A stretch of DNA of 64,000 nt. It comes from an uncultured Psychrobacter sp. (GTDB lineage: Bacteria > Pseudomonadota > Gammaproteobacteria > Pseudomonadales > Moraxellaceae). A model generated the notes under the pieces. That model did not search any database, was not told where the DNA came from, and saw only the letters and a program-made list of their open reading frames with translations. The translations under genes and the position numbers were made by a program. Location: contig CANLDW010000001.1 in NCBI GenBank assembly GCA_947489525.1, positions 62,001 through 126,000 of the forward strand, written 5' to 3'. Shown piece by piece: positions 1 to 9,420 of the stretch; the stretch's first letter is position 1, and each line of letters starts with the position of its first letter.

Positions 1-87
1 GTCAGTATCACTTGTGAGGTCTGTATTGTCTGTATTAATGACGCTATTCGCTTCATTCTCGGTGCTGTTACTATGTGGAAGGGTCAT
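1..87 (-). CDS. Partial hypothetical protein, N-terminus only
   Basis: An open frame on the minus strand begins at an ATG whose first base is at 87 and runs off the start of the window (29 codons seen). The first in-frame codon triplet upstream that matters is a stop at 97-99, so the ATG is the earliest start. The visible residues are hydrophilic and rich in Asn, Ser, Thr and Asp, as at the N-termini of other proteins in this window. No strong ribosome binding site is seen, and the function cannot be guessed. It would be downstream of, and in the same direction as, the DUF58 gene. Confidence 0.4.
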   Translation of the reverse strand, partial: MTLPHSNSTENEANSVINTDNTDLTSDTD

Positions 88-299
88 AAAAGGATGCTAA
101 GCCAATGAAAAAGGTAGACATTAGATACGGATTTTTTGCAAGATAGCCTCTTACCTTACTATATTACAATCAATTGAGCGCTCTACAAGCTTAAATATTA
201 TCGATAGCGGCATTTATTTTTGTAGAAATTCCTAGTTATTGTGCTACTTATTTTTAGCAAAAATATTCAAACAAACAAAAGTAAATAATATTGTATAGT

Positions 300-1991
300 T
301 TAGTGACGGCTTATAGATAAATACGCTTGAGTTAGTAGCATAGGCAAGTGACTTGCTGTCGTCTGTAAACAGAACGCACCTGTCTTTTGCTGCAAACCTT
401 GGGCAAGCTGTAGACGGTCGCGCTGATAGTCCATAAGAGCATGATATAGTAGCGCATCGTCCATACTAGTTGGCATAATATCGCCGTATAGACGCTCAAA
501 TATTGCCCGTTCCATAAGATTGGCAAATATGACTTTATGGCGTCTACAAAGTAAGTTGACCGCTTGTGTCAGCTCATCAGTGGCCTCAGCTCGAGTATTA
601 GTAATCAGCACGATGACACTTCGTTTTTTTAGATTTTTAAGCAAGTTTTGCGCAGCAACGACATAATCGCTCGTTTGTATGGTTGGCTTGATATCGGCGG
701 TTTCGTTAAGCATATCGCGGATGAGGCGACTACCCTTTTTAGGTGGCAAAAATACATCCACACCGCCAAAAGTCATCAGTCCTACGCGATCGCTTTGCTT
801 ATTAGCAATGTAGGACAATAACAAGACGGCATTTAGTACATTGTCGAAGTACTTACCTCGGCTCGCTTGATCCAACTGCGCAGCCCCGCCCTGCCAGTCT
901 AGCGGCGCGGTATTGATAGCCTCATCGATATCGCTATCGTTGCGGTAGACGTCTTGGTGGCGCATCTGCTCGCCACAATCGAGTAAAAACACCACGTCTT
1001 GACCGTTATCATCTTCATAGGACTTACTCATAAGCTTACGTAGACGTGAGCTGGCCTTCCAGTCAATTTGACGAATCGCGTCACCGGCGCTGTACTCACG
1101 CAGATCCAAAAAGTCATTACCTTGACCTTTTTTCATCAAGGCTTGCACGCCTGCTTGTACGCTTTTTTCAAAGATAACGGATAGCTCGTTACTCAACAAA
1201 CCTGAGAAGTCCGCTAATACGCGCAGATAGTGAGCCGTCTCAGTCTGAGCGGCGTTGGTAATCACTGTGCGCTTAAACAAATGCAGCGGCGACCATATGC
1301 GCAAATGAGCCGAACCAAAATAACCTGTACCACGCTCAACAGGCATCACCGGATACTCAATAGTGACCGAGTTTGTCTGCTGGTCTGTTGGGGACTCATG
1401 ACGACCTTGAGGTTTTATATCCGCAAGGGGCAAAGCAAGCGTTAAGGGCATCTTGTCCATCACAAGCAGTTGGTCTGGATAATCATCATAAATATCAAGA
1501 CGGATACGTTTAACCAGACCTAAGCGATAACAGGCGCTTAACAATGAGGTTAAGAAACTACTCGGCGCTTTTGCATTATCGCTATTACTAAGATTTGAAT
1601 ACGGCGAAAAACTTAGATTAACCGCAATATCTGTCGCGTGATAAATAGGCAGATTGCTGGGAAAACGGCGTTTAATCTGATAGCTGGACGCTTGGCTTAT
1701 CGCTATCAGCATAAGGATATCAAGCACACAGGCGCTAACAATGAGCGCTAATAACAGCGCTAATAACAGCGCACATAGATAATATAAAGGCTGCACAGTA
1801 GCACTTAGTATTTGCGCCCCAAAGCCTGAGGTCAGATCAAACGCGGTTGCCACGACCAGTAGCAGCCACCATGCCAAAAACAGCTGGATAAGACGGCGAC
1901 TGGGTTGGAACTGACGCAGACGCTGCCATAAGCTAAGCTTTGTAAGCTTATTGGGCAACGTTCGAGGGTTTGGGGCTAGCGCTTGGTTCAT
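300..1991 (-). CDS. DUF58 domain protein (membrane-anchored, von Willebrand A-like)
   Basis: Last gene of the MoxR cluster. The N-terminal third has two hydrophobic segments (about residues 35-100). The middle carries the DUF58 signature, with R-Q-I-D-W-K around residue 305, followed by a von Willebrand A-like domain. The metal-site loop reads D-C-G-E-Q rather than D-x-S-x-S, so metal binding may be weak or absent. Start: a TTG ten codons upstream (at 2021) is possible, but the ATG at 1991 has an AGAG-type site in front and is preferred. DUF58 proteins commonly pair with MoxR AAA ATPases, as here (74 bp downstream of that gene). The family is thought to work with MoxR as a chaperone-like pair; the client is unknown. 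Confidence 0.88.
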   Translation of the reverse strand: MNQALAPNPRTLPNKLTKLSLWQRLRQFQPSRRLIQLFLAWWLLLVVATAFDLTSGFGAQILSATVQPLYYLCALLLALLLALIVSACVLDILMLIAISQASSYQIKRRFPSNLPIYHATDIAVNLSFSPYSNLSNSDNAKAPSSFLTSLLSACYRLGLVKRIRLDIYDDYPDQLLVMDKMPLTLALPLADIKPQGRHESPTDQQTNSVTIEYPVMPVERGTGYFGSAHLRIWSPLHLFKRTVITNAAQTETAHYLRVLADFSGLLSNELSVIFEKSVQAGVQALMKKGQGNDFLDLREYSAGDAIRQIDWKASSRLRKLMSKSYEDDNGQDVVFLLDCGEQMRHQDVYRNDSDIDEAINTAPLDWQGGAAQLDQASRGKYFDNVLNAVLLLSYIANKQSDRVGLMTFGGVDVFLPPKKGSRLIRDMLNETADIKPTIQTSDYVVAAQNLLKNLKKRSVIVLITNTRAEATDELTQAVNLLCRRHKVIFANLMERAIFERLYGDIMPTSMDDALLYHALMDYQRDRLQLAQGLQQKTGAFCLQTTASHLPMLLTQAYLSISRH

Positions 1992-2065
1992 GACTGTCTC
2001 TAATAAGATTTTCTCTGACAAGATTTTTGATAAAGTGCTCGCTGATCAAGTAGCAGTAGGCGCAA

Positions 2066-3184
2066 TTACTGCCTAGGCGCGGCAACTGAAGACACCACCT
2101 GCTGAATGACTTGCTCGGCTCGCACGCCCTCGATTAGGTAATCGGCACTGAGCGTAATACGGTGGCGCAGTACCGCGCCTGCAACGCTCATTACATCATC
2201 AGGCATCACGTAATGTCGTCCGCTAATCAGCGCTTTTGCACGTGCGGCGCGTAGCAAAGCTATACCGCCACGTGGCCCAGCGCCTGCGCTAATGCCTTGA
2301 TGCTGGCGCGTCATACGGATAATATCTAGTGCATAACTGACCACTCTGTCATCCAAACTCACTTGTGCCGCCAGCTTTTGTAATTTAATCAGGTGCGCAG
2401 GGCTCATCACTTGCGGCACGGCAGATAAATCAAGCGTAGCACCGATATTACCGTCTAGTACAGTTTTAAGCATCAAGGCCTCATTATCCTTAGTAGGATA
2501 ATCGATTAAGATATTGAATAAAAAACGGTCAAGCTGTGCCTCAGGTAAGGGATAAGTGCCTTCATGATCCAGTGGGTTTTGCGTGGCAATCGTGATAAAC
2601 GGATCGTCGACATCATAAGTGGAACCCTCGATGGTAACCTGCTGCTCTTGCATCACCTCAAGCAGCGCCGCTTGAGTTTTGGCAGAGGCACGGTTGATCT
2701 CATCAGCGAGTAATAAGTTACAAAACACAGGCCCTCTGCGTACCTTCCACTCGCCTGTTTGCATATCGTATAAAGTGTGCCCTGTGATATCTGCAGGCAT
2801 CAGATCAGGGGTGAACTGGACGCGGTGATAGCTGCCGCCAATAGCTTTGGCATAAGCCTTTACCATCAAGGTCTTACCCAGACCCGGCAGACCTTCGATA
2901 AGCGCGTGCCCGCCGGCAATAATGCAGGTACACAGCTGCTCAATGATATCGCGCTGGCCAATTACACTCCGTCCGACAGCGTCCATAAGCTCCTCAGCTT
3001 GCTTAGTTGCTTGTTGCCACGTCTCCACGCTAATTGTAGTGCTTGTCTGCTCTAGGCTTATATCATCAGCGTCAGACTGTTTTAGTGTTGTTGGCATTGG
3101 CTCTGTTGGCGTTGATTCTGTTGGCATTGACTCTAGCGCTACTTCAGACTCATCAAGAGTAAAACTATCTGTTTGCGTGCTCAT
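2066..3184 (-). CDS. MoxR family AAA+ ATPase
   Basis: AAA+ ATPase of the MoxR group. Walker A is G-L-P-G-L-G-K-T near residue 98, Walker B is L-L-A-D-E-I-N-R near 160, and L-D-R-F-L-F near 220 follows as expected. The C-terminal lid ends in the P-R-G-G-I-A-L-L-R-A-A-R segment typical of the family. The first 60 residues are a low-complexity Glu/Ser/Thr/Pro tail that includes three pentapeptide repeats (E-S-M-P-T type), encoded by a 15-bp tandem repeat. An AGGA site lies 8 bp before the ATG. MoxR ATPases are believed to use ATP to remodel or assemble partner complexes, typically with von Willebrand A proteins such as the DUF58 protein next door. Confidence 0.93.
   Translation of the reverse strand: MSTQTDSFTLDESEVALESMPTESTPTEPMPTTLKQSDADDISLEQTSTTISVETWQQATKQAEELMDAVGRSVIGQRDIIEQLCTCIIAGGHALIEGLPGLGKTLMVKAYAKAIGGSYHRVQFTPDLMPADITGHTLYDMQTGEWKVRRGPVFCNLLLADEINRASAKTQAALLEVMQEQQVTIEGSTYDVDDPFITIATQNPLDHEGTYPLPEAQLDRFLFNILIDYPTKDNEALMLKTVLDGNIGATLDLSAVPQVMSPAHLIKLQKLAAQVSLDDRVVSYALDIIRMTRQHQGISAGAGPRGGIALLRAARAKALISGRHYVMPDDVMSVAGAVLRHRITLSADYLIEGVRAEQVIQQVVSSVAAPRQ
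3090..3134. repeat. 15-bp tandem repeat, 3 copies, in the MoxR gene
   Basis: Three adjoining 15-mers, GTTGGCATTGGCTCT, GTTGGCGTTGATTCT and GTTGGCATTGACTCT, lie in frame in the MoxR coding sequence. They encode three variants of a five-residue unit in the hydrophilic N-terminal tail. The repeat length is a multiple of three, so copy changes would keep the frame. Confidence 0.85.
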
Positions 3185-3268
3185 ATCATTATCCTAAACT
3201 TGTGTATTTTTAAGTGCTATATTTATATAGACTACTTGTTTGCGTTTATCTGCTACCCAGATTCAGTG

Positions 3269-5338
3269 CTATTTAAGCAGCCACTGCACCGCCCATAAGG
3301 TCTGCGTCATCTCTGTAAATTCAAGCGCTTGCGTACTGCTTCCTTCAAGGGCAGCACGCAGTCTGTTTGGCGTAATGGTGTCACGGATAAAGTCTTCGTT
3401 ATGCACTAATAGATCCGCCTCGTTTAGCTTAGTGTCTGTTAATTCAGAATCTATCACCTTAAAGTCTAGGCGCTCCTTCTTGTCCTGTAAGCGCGCGACT
3501 AAAGCTTGATGAAGCTCAGCGATAGGTATAGGGGCTATCGTATTTGGCAAGCTAGGGTTTTGTTGATACTCAGTACCTTGTAAGCGCTCATTTACCAGTG
3601 TTCGCACTTTGTCTCTAGTTGCTGCAGTGAGTTTTTGCGCGTTATCTTGGTGCCAACCAAAGCGCCCCACTTGCTGAAAATAGCGCATAATATCGCGGCT
3701 TTGGCGAGTCGGTAGCGTCGTCATTTTGCCAAAGCGATTGTACAGTGACCACAGCCACAATACGGCCAATAATCCTAGTCCTAAGAGTGCTGGTCGCGCG
3801 TGTTTCCAAAGCATAAGCGGTAGTGGGTCAACATCGGTATTCGGTAGTATCCATACCGTATCGCTATCCTCGGTTAACGCCAGTAGCCAAGCTGTGTTAT
3901 CCGCACTTAACAGCGATAACGTATAGCCTGTATCTAATAGCTCATGCAGTGCGGTCACGGGTAGAGTGCTGACGTTATCCGTCCCCATACCTGGCGTATC
4001 TAACATCTCGATATTGGGGTTTGGGTTACTAAAGGCTGCACTGTCGCTAACAACACTCAAGCGCCCTTGCCCAAGGGTCGTATCCAGATAGATGGCATCG
4101 GCAGGATAAAACAAATCGACCAGCTGCTCGTCCTCTAAAGCTAGCATAGCGCTTAAAAGCTCAGGAAGCTTATTAAGCACATCGTCATCTTCAATACTCT
4201 CAGCGGAGCTACTGTTTTTTTGACTGTCTTTAGCGGACAGCGGCGTAACAGTATCATGCAAGTTTTGCCTAGCGTGTTTTTGAGAGGCAATATTAGTGCC
4301 ATTGATATACGCGCGTATCATGGCAGCTTGGCTTTTAATGTCCCTTTGCTGTACCTCAAGCCGTTCGCTATTGGGATATAGCGCGGCAAACAGCTGCGAG
4401 TTTAGTTGGTCGTGATTAGAATAATAGTCATGATCCACTTCTACCATCAGCATGTGGTTATTCAACGTCAGTAGTGATAATGGCTGAGTCTTAAGTAGCG
4501 CTTCAATTTTGTTAGGCACGTAATCTTCGTTTAGCTTTTCTTGCTGTTGTTGCTGCGCTTCTGCTTCTTCAAGTATCTGCTCTACTTGCGCCTCTAGATC
4601 GTCTGAGAGAGCGCCTAAGTCCAAGTCATCCTCTAAGCCGCTCTCGCTACGAACCAAATAGATACCCAACTGATTTAATAACGTATTACCACTGTCCAAG
4701 CCTAATCTTAGCTCATTGAGCGCTTCATCATTAGCCACTGTCTCAGGATTAACAACTGTATCCACCTTTTGCAGTGCCGATAAGCGCTCAAGCGCCGCTT
4801 GCATCTCGTCATGGTCTATACGTTCTGAGGTAAAGGTAATCAAGTGACCGCCCTGCTCTATCCAAGACTTTAGCGCCGCAAAGCGTTCCTCTGTCAGCCT
4901 AGTACCAATACTATTAATGATTAAGGTCGGCCTATAATCACTTGTAGGATCGATAGCCGGCAACTCATCAATGAGCATCTTTAGATCACTATCTAATAGC
5001 GTCGTTGCTATGTCTGTAGTTCCTATGCCTGTAGTTGCTATGCTCGCATTGGAATCGATGTCACTAGCGTCCATATCGCCACTGTTATCATTGTCAGTGC
5101 CAGTATCAGTATCAATGCCAGTGTACTGATCATTGATAAGCAGCTGAGCGGCGTAGTATGGATTGTACTGTGTCTGGGTCTTAAGCGCATAATCAACGCG
5201 GCTGACGCGCTCAAAACTATGCAAAAACCACCATGTAAACCAGATAATGATCGCGCCTATAACGACAAGAATGACGAGCAACAACGGGTTTATTGAGTGT
5301 CCTGTTGCTTTTAGACGTTGCAGGGTCTTATTTGCCAT
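3269..5338 (-). CDS. DUF4350 domain membrane protein
   Basis: 689 residues. One transmembrane helix near residues 18-40 and a second near 535-555 bracket a large extracytoplasmic region that looks like the DUF4350/GATase-like fold (segments such as L-I-I-N-S-I-G and L-I-T-F-T-S-E-R). A Gln-rich stretch near 260 and an Asp/Ser/Thr-rich insert at about 75-110 are low-complexity; the latter holds a 15-bp minisatellite. The start codon overlaps the end of the DUF4129 gene by 11 bp, and a very strong GGGAGGTGA site sits inside that upstream gene, so translation is probably coupled. DUF4350 proteins occur repeatedly in MoxR/DUF58/DUF4129 clusters; the biochemical role is unknown. Confidence 0.85.
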   Translation of the reverse strand: MANKTLQRLKATGHSINPLLLVILVVIGAIIIWFTWWFLHSFERVSRVDYALKTQTQYNPYYAAQLLINDQYTGIDTDTGTDNDNSGDMDASDIDSNASIATTGIGTTDIATTLLDSDLKMLIDELPAIDPTSDYRPTLIINSIGTRLTEERFAALKSWIEQGGHLITFTSERIDHDEMQAALERLSALQKVDTVVNPETVANDEALNELRLGLDSGNTLLNQLGIYLVRSESGLEDDLDLGALSDDLEAQVEQILEEAEAQQQQQEKLNEDYVPNKIEALLKTQPLSLLTLNNHMLMVEVDHDYYSNHDQLNSQLFAALYPNSERLEVQQRDIKSQAAMIRAYINGTNIASQKHARQNLHDTVTPLSAKDSQKNSSSAESIEDDDVLNKLPELLSAMLALEDEQLVDLFYPADAIYLDTTLGQGRLSVVSDSAAFSNPNPNIEMLDTPGMGTDNVSTLPVTALHELLDTGYTLSLLSADNTAWLLALTEDSDTVWILPNTDVDPLPLMLWKHARPALLGLGLLAVLWLWSLYNRFGKMTTLPTRQSRDIMRYFQQVGRFGWHQDNAQKLTAATRDKVRTLVNERLQGTEYQQNPSLPNTIAPIPIAELHQALVARLQDKKERLDFKVIDSELTDTKLNEADLLVHNEDFIRDTITPNRLRAALEGSSTQALEFTEMTQTLWAVQWLLK
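5004..5048. repeat. 15-bp tandem repeat, 3 copies, in the DUF4350 gene
   Basis: Three adjoining 15-mers: GTTGCTATGTCTGTA, GTTCCTATGCCTGTA and GTTGCTATGCTCGCA. They encode Ala/Thr/Gly/Ile-rich pentapeptides in the low-complexity insert of the DUF4350 protein. Another array of short similar units (CAGTATCAGTATCAATGCCAGTG-like) follows close by. Confidence 0.8.
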
Positions 5339-6389
5339 TTAACTCACCTCCCGTCTGTAACTTAAAGGACTCTGAGGATAACTCCGTCGGAAAGTTTGGC
5401 GGCAACTGCTGTAACCAGTGCTCAGCTTGTTCTGCTAACTGCTGCTTAAGCGAGTTGGTACCGCGCCTGCGCGCACTGCTATCATAAGCACTTTGTACCC
5501 ACAAATTAATGATACTACTCACGTAGTGGTGCGACGGTGTACCTACAAGCGTGTCCAATTGCTGAATCTGGGCTAGGCATTGCTTTTCAGTATTAGCAGG
5601 TGCAATGGAGATTCGCTGCGTATTGACCAGCCAGCGCAAGCTACCGCGGTAGAGTATGGAGGCGGCCTCAGTTATTTGATCCTTTGCTAGATAAGCGTTG
5701 ACGGTAGCAGGAATGCGGTCATGCTCAGGTAGCTCGTCCCAATTTTGCGCTACATTATCAGAGCGTGAGCTAACACGACTACGGCGGCGTCGACCCTTGT
5801 TAAGTGGATTGACCCAACCTGATAGATACCCTGCACGGCGCATGACCCAAATGATAAACCCAATCAGCGCTGCTACCAAAAGGACTTTTAGTAAAAAGGA
5901 GAAAATAGTAATAATAGTATCGGCATCAAAGCTACTATCCCCATCGAACCATGACTCAAGTAGCTCTCGCAGCCATGAATCACCTTCTAGATCGTCGCTT
6001 GGCTCTTCGATCGGCTCCCACGTCTCTATCGTCTCCTCGGTAGCATAGGCATCGCTGGTAATTATGCGACTTAATGCTTGGCGGGCGGCGCGGCTATCAT
6101 CTATTGAAGCACTGACTGCGTTGACATTGTTAGAAGTACTGTTTGAAGCACTGGACGCCGTATCAGGCGTAATCTCAGTAGAGTCAGTAACAGTGTCGGC
6201 ACGCTCAATAGTCGTCCTTTCATTGACAACAAGAGTATCCAAGCTCTCAGCCAAACTGGGACTACTGATGACTACCGTGCTGGCCACAAAGGTAATTAGT
6301 AGCAGCGCTCGCCCTGCGCCCTTTGCACAAAACGTCGCTGTGACTATACCGTAGAATTTATTCGGCATACAGTTAGGTATAAAGGTCAC
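5328..6389 (-). CDS. DUF4129 domain protein
   Basis: 353 residues with a hydrophobic signal-like N-terminus (about 25-45), an acidic Ser/Thr-rich extracytoplasmic stretch, one transmembrane helix near 160-182, a basic R-R-R-R-S-R stop-transfer segment, and a cytoplasmic C-terminal domain with the W-R-L-V-N/A-Q and L-E-Q-A-E-H-W style helices of DUF4129. Translation begins at a GTG (6387-6389) that overlaps the TGA of the upstream gene, with a GGGGGAG site just before it. It belongs to the overlapping MoxR operon. DUF4129 is a partner domain of unknown activity in MoxR clusters. Confidence 0.85.
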   Translation of the reverse strand: MTFIPNCMPNKFYGIVTATFCAKGAGRALLLITFVASTVVISSPSLAESLDTLVVNERTTIERADTVTDSTEITPDTASSASNSTSNNVNAVSASIDDSRAARQALSRIITSDAYATEETIETWEPIEEPSDDLEGDSWLRELLESWFDGDSSFDADTIITIFSFLLKVLLVAALIGFIIWVMRRAGYLSGWVNPLNKGRRRRSRVSSRSDNVAQNWDELPEHDRIPATVNAYLAKDQITEAASILYRGSLRWLVNTQRISIAPANTEKQCLAQIQQLDTLVGTPSHHYVSSIINLWVQSAYDSSARRRGTNSLKQQLAEQAEHWLQQLPPNFPTELSSESFKLQTGGELNGK

Positions 6390-7297
6390 CGCTCCCCCTT
6401 ATAGCCATCATTTGGATCAGAATTTATACTAGCACTTATATGAGTACTTATATTGGTACTGGGATCAGAGCTCAAAGTAGAGCTTAGATCAGCGCCGTGC
6501 ACGGGTTGATTGAGCGGATTGGACTGTGCTGCTAGATAACGCTGGCGCAACTGTTTGAAAACCAGCTCCACATCCCAGCCCTCAAGTAAGCAGCGTTTTG
6601 TTAAGTACACTGCAAATCCGCCCGCCACAAAAAACGGTGCAATCAGGCTCGCTGCTACAAAATATAGCGCGCTCCATGCCAGCTCAAGCCACAGGCCCTG
6701 ATACTCCAAAATAGTAAAGAGCGTCTCCATCTTTACCAGTCCCGTTGGCAGTAGTTGCCATAGTAATATGACGGCGGCTAGACTTATGATCCATTCTATA
6801 TGCAACATAATAATGGTATGCCAGCTCAGTGCGCCGCCTTGACCACGTAGCAGGATTTGCGCGCGATCTTTGAGTGCTTGTTTGTCAGGTTTCTCAAGCA
6901 TTACGATCGGTAAGATCAGCTGTCTGTGCAGTGATAAGCGCCGTTTTATCAGCATCGTAAACCCATAAGGCTTGGCACTACGCCAGCCTGCTTTGAGCGT
7001 CTGCTTAATAGGAGGTGGCTTGGTAAAGAGCGCTTGTCCAAGCCACGAAACCATCGGCATCTCATAAAGCGGTTTTAGCCACCAAAATATAACGCCGCCA
7101 AAAGCGCCAATACCGATACCAAAATTGATATTGAGCAGCATACCGCCTAGGTAAAAGACAATGTAGATAGGTAGCGCCATACCAAGCCAAATTCTCCAGA
7201 GTGGTACGAACCAATGCCGCGCCATTGCCATACCAAGATCCAAGGCTTGCGGCGTACTCAGTGGCCGGATAGACACCTTCATGTTATCGATATTCAT
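6386..7297 (-). CDS. Multi-pass membrane protein of the MoxR cluster, family not recognised
   Basis: 303 residues with about five hydrophobic helices: two near 35-70, further ones near 165-185, 190-210 and 212-240. The tail of about 40 residues is Ser/Asn-rich and hydrophilic. The start ATG overlaps the stop of the SpoIIM-like gene as ATGA, and its own TGA overlaps the next start, so it is translationally coupled on both sides. No family name can be assigned from the sequence alone, but the position between SpoIIM-like and DUF4129 genes implies a role in the same membrane complex. Confidence 0.85.
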   Translation of the reverse strand: MNIDNMKVSIRPLSTPQALDLGMAMARHWFVPLWRIWLGMALPIYIVFYLGGMLLNINFGIGIGAFGGVIFWWLKPLYEMPMVSWLGQALFTKPPPIKQTLKAGWRSAKPYGFTMLIKRRLSLHRQLILPIVMLEKPDKQALKDRAQILLRGQGGALSWHTIIMLHIEWIISLAAVILLWQLLPTGLVKMETLFTILEYQGLWLELAWSALYFVAASLIAPFFVAGGFAVYLTKRCLLEGWDVELVFKQLRQRYLAAQSNPLNQPVHGADLSSTLSSDPSTNISTHISASINSDPNDGYKGER

Positions 7298-8421
7298 AAG
7301 GGCGCCTTGGTCTTGCGGGTAGCTATACGCCAGTCATCTGTCCTATCATTATCGTCTAGAGTATTGTCTAAAGTACTACTAGCTACACGGTACTCTTGCC
7401 GACCTGCCAGACACAAATAACCGATCACCGCTGCCCACAGTATAGCGGCGACCACGTATTTGACCACATCTGGAATCACGGATGATGATGACCAAAAGGC
7501 TTCGATAAAGGCGGCGATAAAGGTCATTGTTGCTGCGCCAATCAGCAGCTCAATGCTTTGTTTGCCGGCAATCTTAAAGGCATCAATACGCCGATAGTTG
7601 CCCGGCATAAACAGCGACTGCGCCAGTCTAAGCCCCGCCGCGCCGCTGATAACCGCAGCGGTCAGCTCAAATGAGCCGTGCCCTGCGACAAAGGGCCAAA
7701 AGGTCTCGCCATACCCTATACCGGATAAATGACCAGCCACCCCGCCGATAACTAAGCCGTTATATAGCAAGCTCAACAGCGTACCGATACCAGCAAATAT
7801 CCCCATGCCATAGATACGAAAATCGATGCCGACGTTGTTCATAATATAGTAGCCAAACATGGCAATATCCGTATCAGAGCGCCGTTCGCTATCTCGTCCT
7901 ACCATGTCATTTGCAGGATTGTACATCTCCTCCATTTGACCGACTTGCTCTGCTGGCATGACGCTATAGAGCATGTCTGCTTGCTCAAAGCTTGCCCAGC
8001 CCATTAAGATGGCAGGCAACAAAAAAAAGGCTAAGCTTAGCCAAAAAAGGGCAGCATGGCGGCGCAGGCGCACAGGAAAGGTATAACTAAAAAACCGATA
8101 AATACGGGTTAATAAATGGCTATCGCGTTGATACAGCTGCTGGTGACCATCTACGACTAACTCATGCAAATACTGCACGAGATTAGGACTGTAGTGACGC
8201 TGTTTGGCGAGGGCGTAATGCTGACAGATAAGGCGATACAAACGGACAAACTCATAGCCTGAGCCGCTATAGCGATCGCTCTTAGTGTCTGCCGGAGCGA
8301 CTGTTTTGTCACGGCGATGCTTGTGCTTGGTACTGTTTTTAGAGCTGTTTTGCTCGGCGAGTACGACGCTAAACTGAGTCCATGTGTCTCGGTGCTGCGA
8401 TTCAAACTGTTGCTGCTTCAT
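7294..8421 (-). CDS. Stage II sporulation protein M (SpoIIM/DUF95) family membrane protein
   Basis: 375 residues. An N-terminal basic soluble region of about 115 residues is followed by several transmembrane helices. The diagnostic segment G-H-G-S-F-E-L-T-A-A-V-I-S-G-A-A-G-L (near residue 245) matches the H-G-x-x-E-L signature of the SpoIIM/DUF95 family. The organism shows no other sign of sporulation; the family is widespread in non-sporulating bacteria next to RDD and MoxR genes. Both ends overlap neighbours by 4 bp (ATGA). Function unknown outside Bacillus, where SpoIIM acts in peptidoglycan remodelling with SpoIID and SpoIIP. Confidence 0.88.
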   Translation of the reverse strand: MKQQQFESQHRDTWTQFSVVLAEQNSSKNSTKHKHRRDKTVAPADTKSDRYSGSGYEFVRLYRLICQHYALAKQRHYSPNLVQYLHELVVDGHQQLYQRDSHLLTRIYRFFSYTFPVRLRRHAALFWLSLAFFLLPAILMGWASFEQADMLYSVMPAEQVGQMEEMYNPANDMVGRDSERRSDTDIAMFGYYIMNNVGIDFRIYGMGIFAGIGTLLSLLYNGLVIGGVAGHLSGIGYGETFWPFVAGHGSFELTAAVISGAAGLRLAQSLFMPGNYRRIDAFKIAGKQSIELLIGAATMTFIAAFIEAFWSSSSVIPDVVKYVVAAILWAAVIGYLCLAGRQEYRVASSTLDNTLDDNDRTDDWRIATRKTKAPL

Positions 8422-9350
8422 CGCGTCTCTCCGTGCTCGTTCGTATTATCAGCGATGGTAGCGCCAGTTGAGTTTGGATTATCATAATCAATCAAGGATT
8501 GCCCTTGAATCATCTTGGCCTTTTGTAGGACAGCTTGATGTACTGCCGCTTTTTTGGCGTCAGGCGTCTGTAGATTGGTCTTGATAAGCGGCATAAGTGC
8601 GCTGGCAATCTCTTGCTGGCGCGCCTCTGAGAGTAAGCTGGCTCGTTCACTGTACGCGACGAGTGCTTGTTGTTCGCTCAGCTGTAGAGGATAAAAGAAT
8701 AGTGGTGAGGCAGAATAAAAGCCAAAGTTTGAGTGTATATTTGAGCCCGCTTGCACACTATTGGTAGCTTCTGGGGTCTCAACTAAGCCATAAACGCTCT
8801 TGTACAGCGCTTTTATATCATCTGTTTGCGCGTAGACGACGACAGTCCCTGCAACGATATCACCGATGCGCTGTGAGCGCTGGGTAAACATAACTGTTAA
8901 AATGCCAGCGGCAAACCCAAACGGCAAAAAGTCAGCCACTCGTAGTAAGTTACGCGTCATCGATGAAGCCAGCGAGATGGGAGTGCCATCATCGTGACAG
9001 ACGTAGATGCCTTGCTTTTTTTTACCGGGCGTCATTCCGCGGCGATATACCTCAAAATACACGGGATATAACCAAGTAATTAAAAAGTAAGCGATCGCAA
9101 TAATACCCGTGCCCGCCGTACCTAAAAAGGCACTGAGGATACTGATCACAACAATGGCAATGGCGCGAATAAGAAAATCAATAAACCATGCCGACAGTCT
9201 TGGCATCAACCCTGCGGGCATCAAAGTGAGCAGCAAACCTTCAGGTGTTGGATGCTCGGCAATATTATCGATAAGCGCGGGTATCTCCTTGCCAGTGGTT
9301 GGATGAGCTTGGGCTGGCAAGGAAGATGAGTAAGAGGAGGCTTGAATCAC
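8418..9350 (-). CDS. RDD family membrane protein
   Basis: 310 residues. The RDD domain occupies roughly residues 45-190: R-L-S-A-W-F-I-D-F-L begins the first helix, and R-G-M-T-P-G-K-K follows the second helix. The C-terminal 110 residues are hydrophilic and probably cytoplasmic. Translation starts at a GTG with no strong ribosome binding site; it is the first gene of the overlapping MoxR operon, so a promoter is expected just upstream in 9351-9420. The RDD family is generally described as small-molecule or ion transporters, but here the link to MoxR genes argues for a structural role in that cluster. Confidence 0.88.
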   Translation of the reverse strand: MIQASSYSSSLPAQAHPTTGKEIPALIDNIAEHPTPEGLLLTLMPAGLMPRLSAWFIDFLIRAIAIVVISILSAFLGTAGTGIIAIAYFLITWLYPVYFEVYRRGMTPGKKKQGIYVCHDDGTPISLASSMTRNLLRVADFLPFGFAAGILTVMFTQRSQRIGDIVAGTVVVYAQTDDIKALYKSVYGLVETPEATNSVQAGSNIHSNFGFYSASPLFFYPLQLSEQQALVAYSERASLLSEARQQEIASALMPLIKTNLQTPDAKKAAVHQAVLQKAKMIQGQSLIDYDNPNSTGATIADNTNEHGETR

Positions 9351-9420
9351 AAAAGGCTTCTTAAATAACGTGAACTAAATTGCTAATTGCTAAAACTGAG
9401 TTTAACAGATGATGAAGGCT

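Noticed and set aside
7294..8421. Sporulation function from the SpoIIM-like gene
   Set aside because: The family is widespread in non-sporulating bacteria and no other sporulation gene is present.
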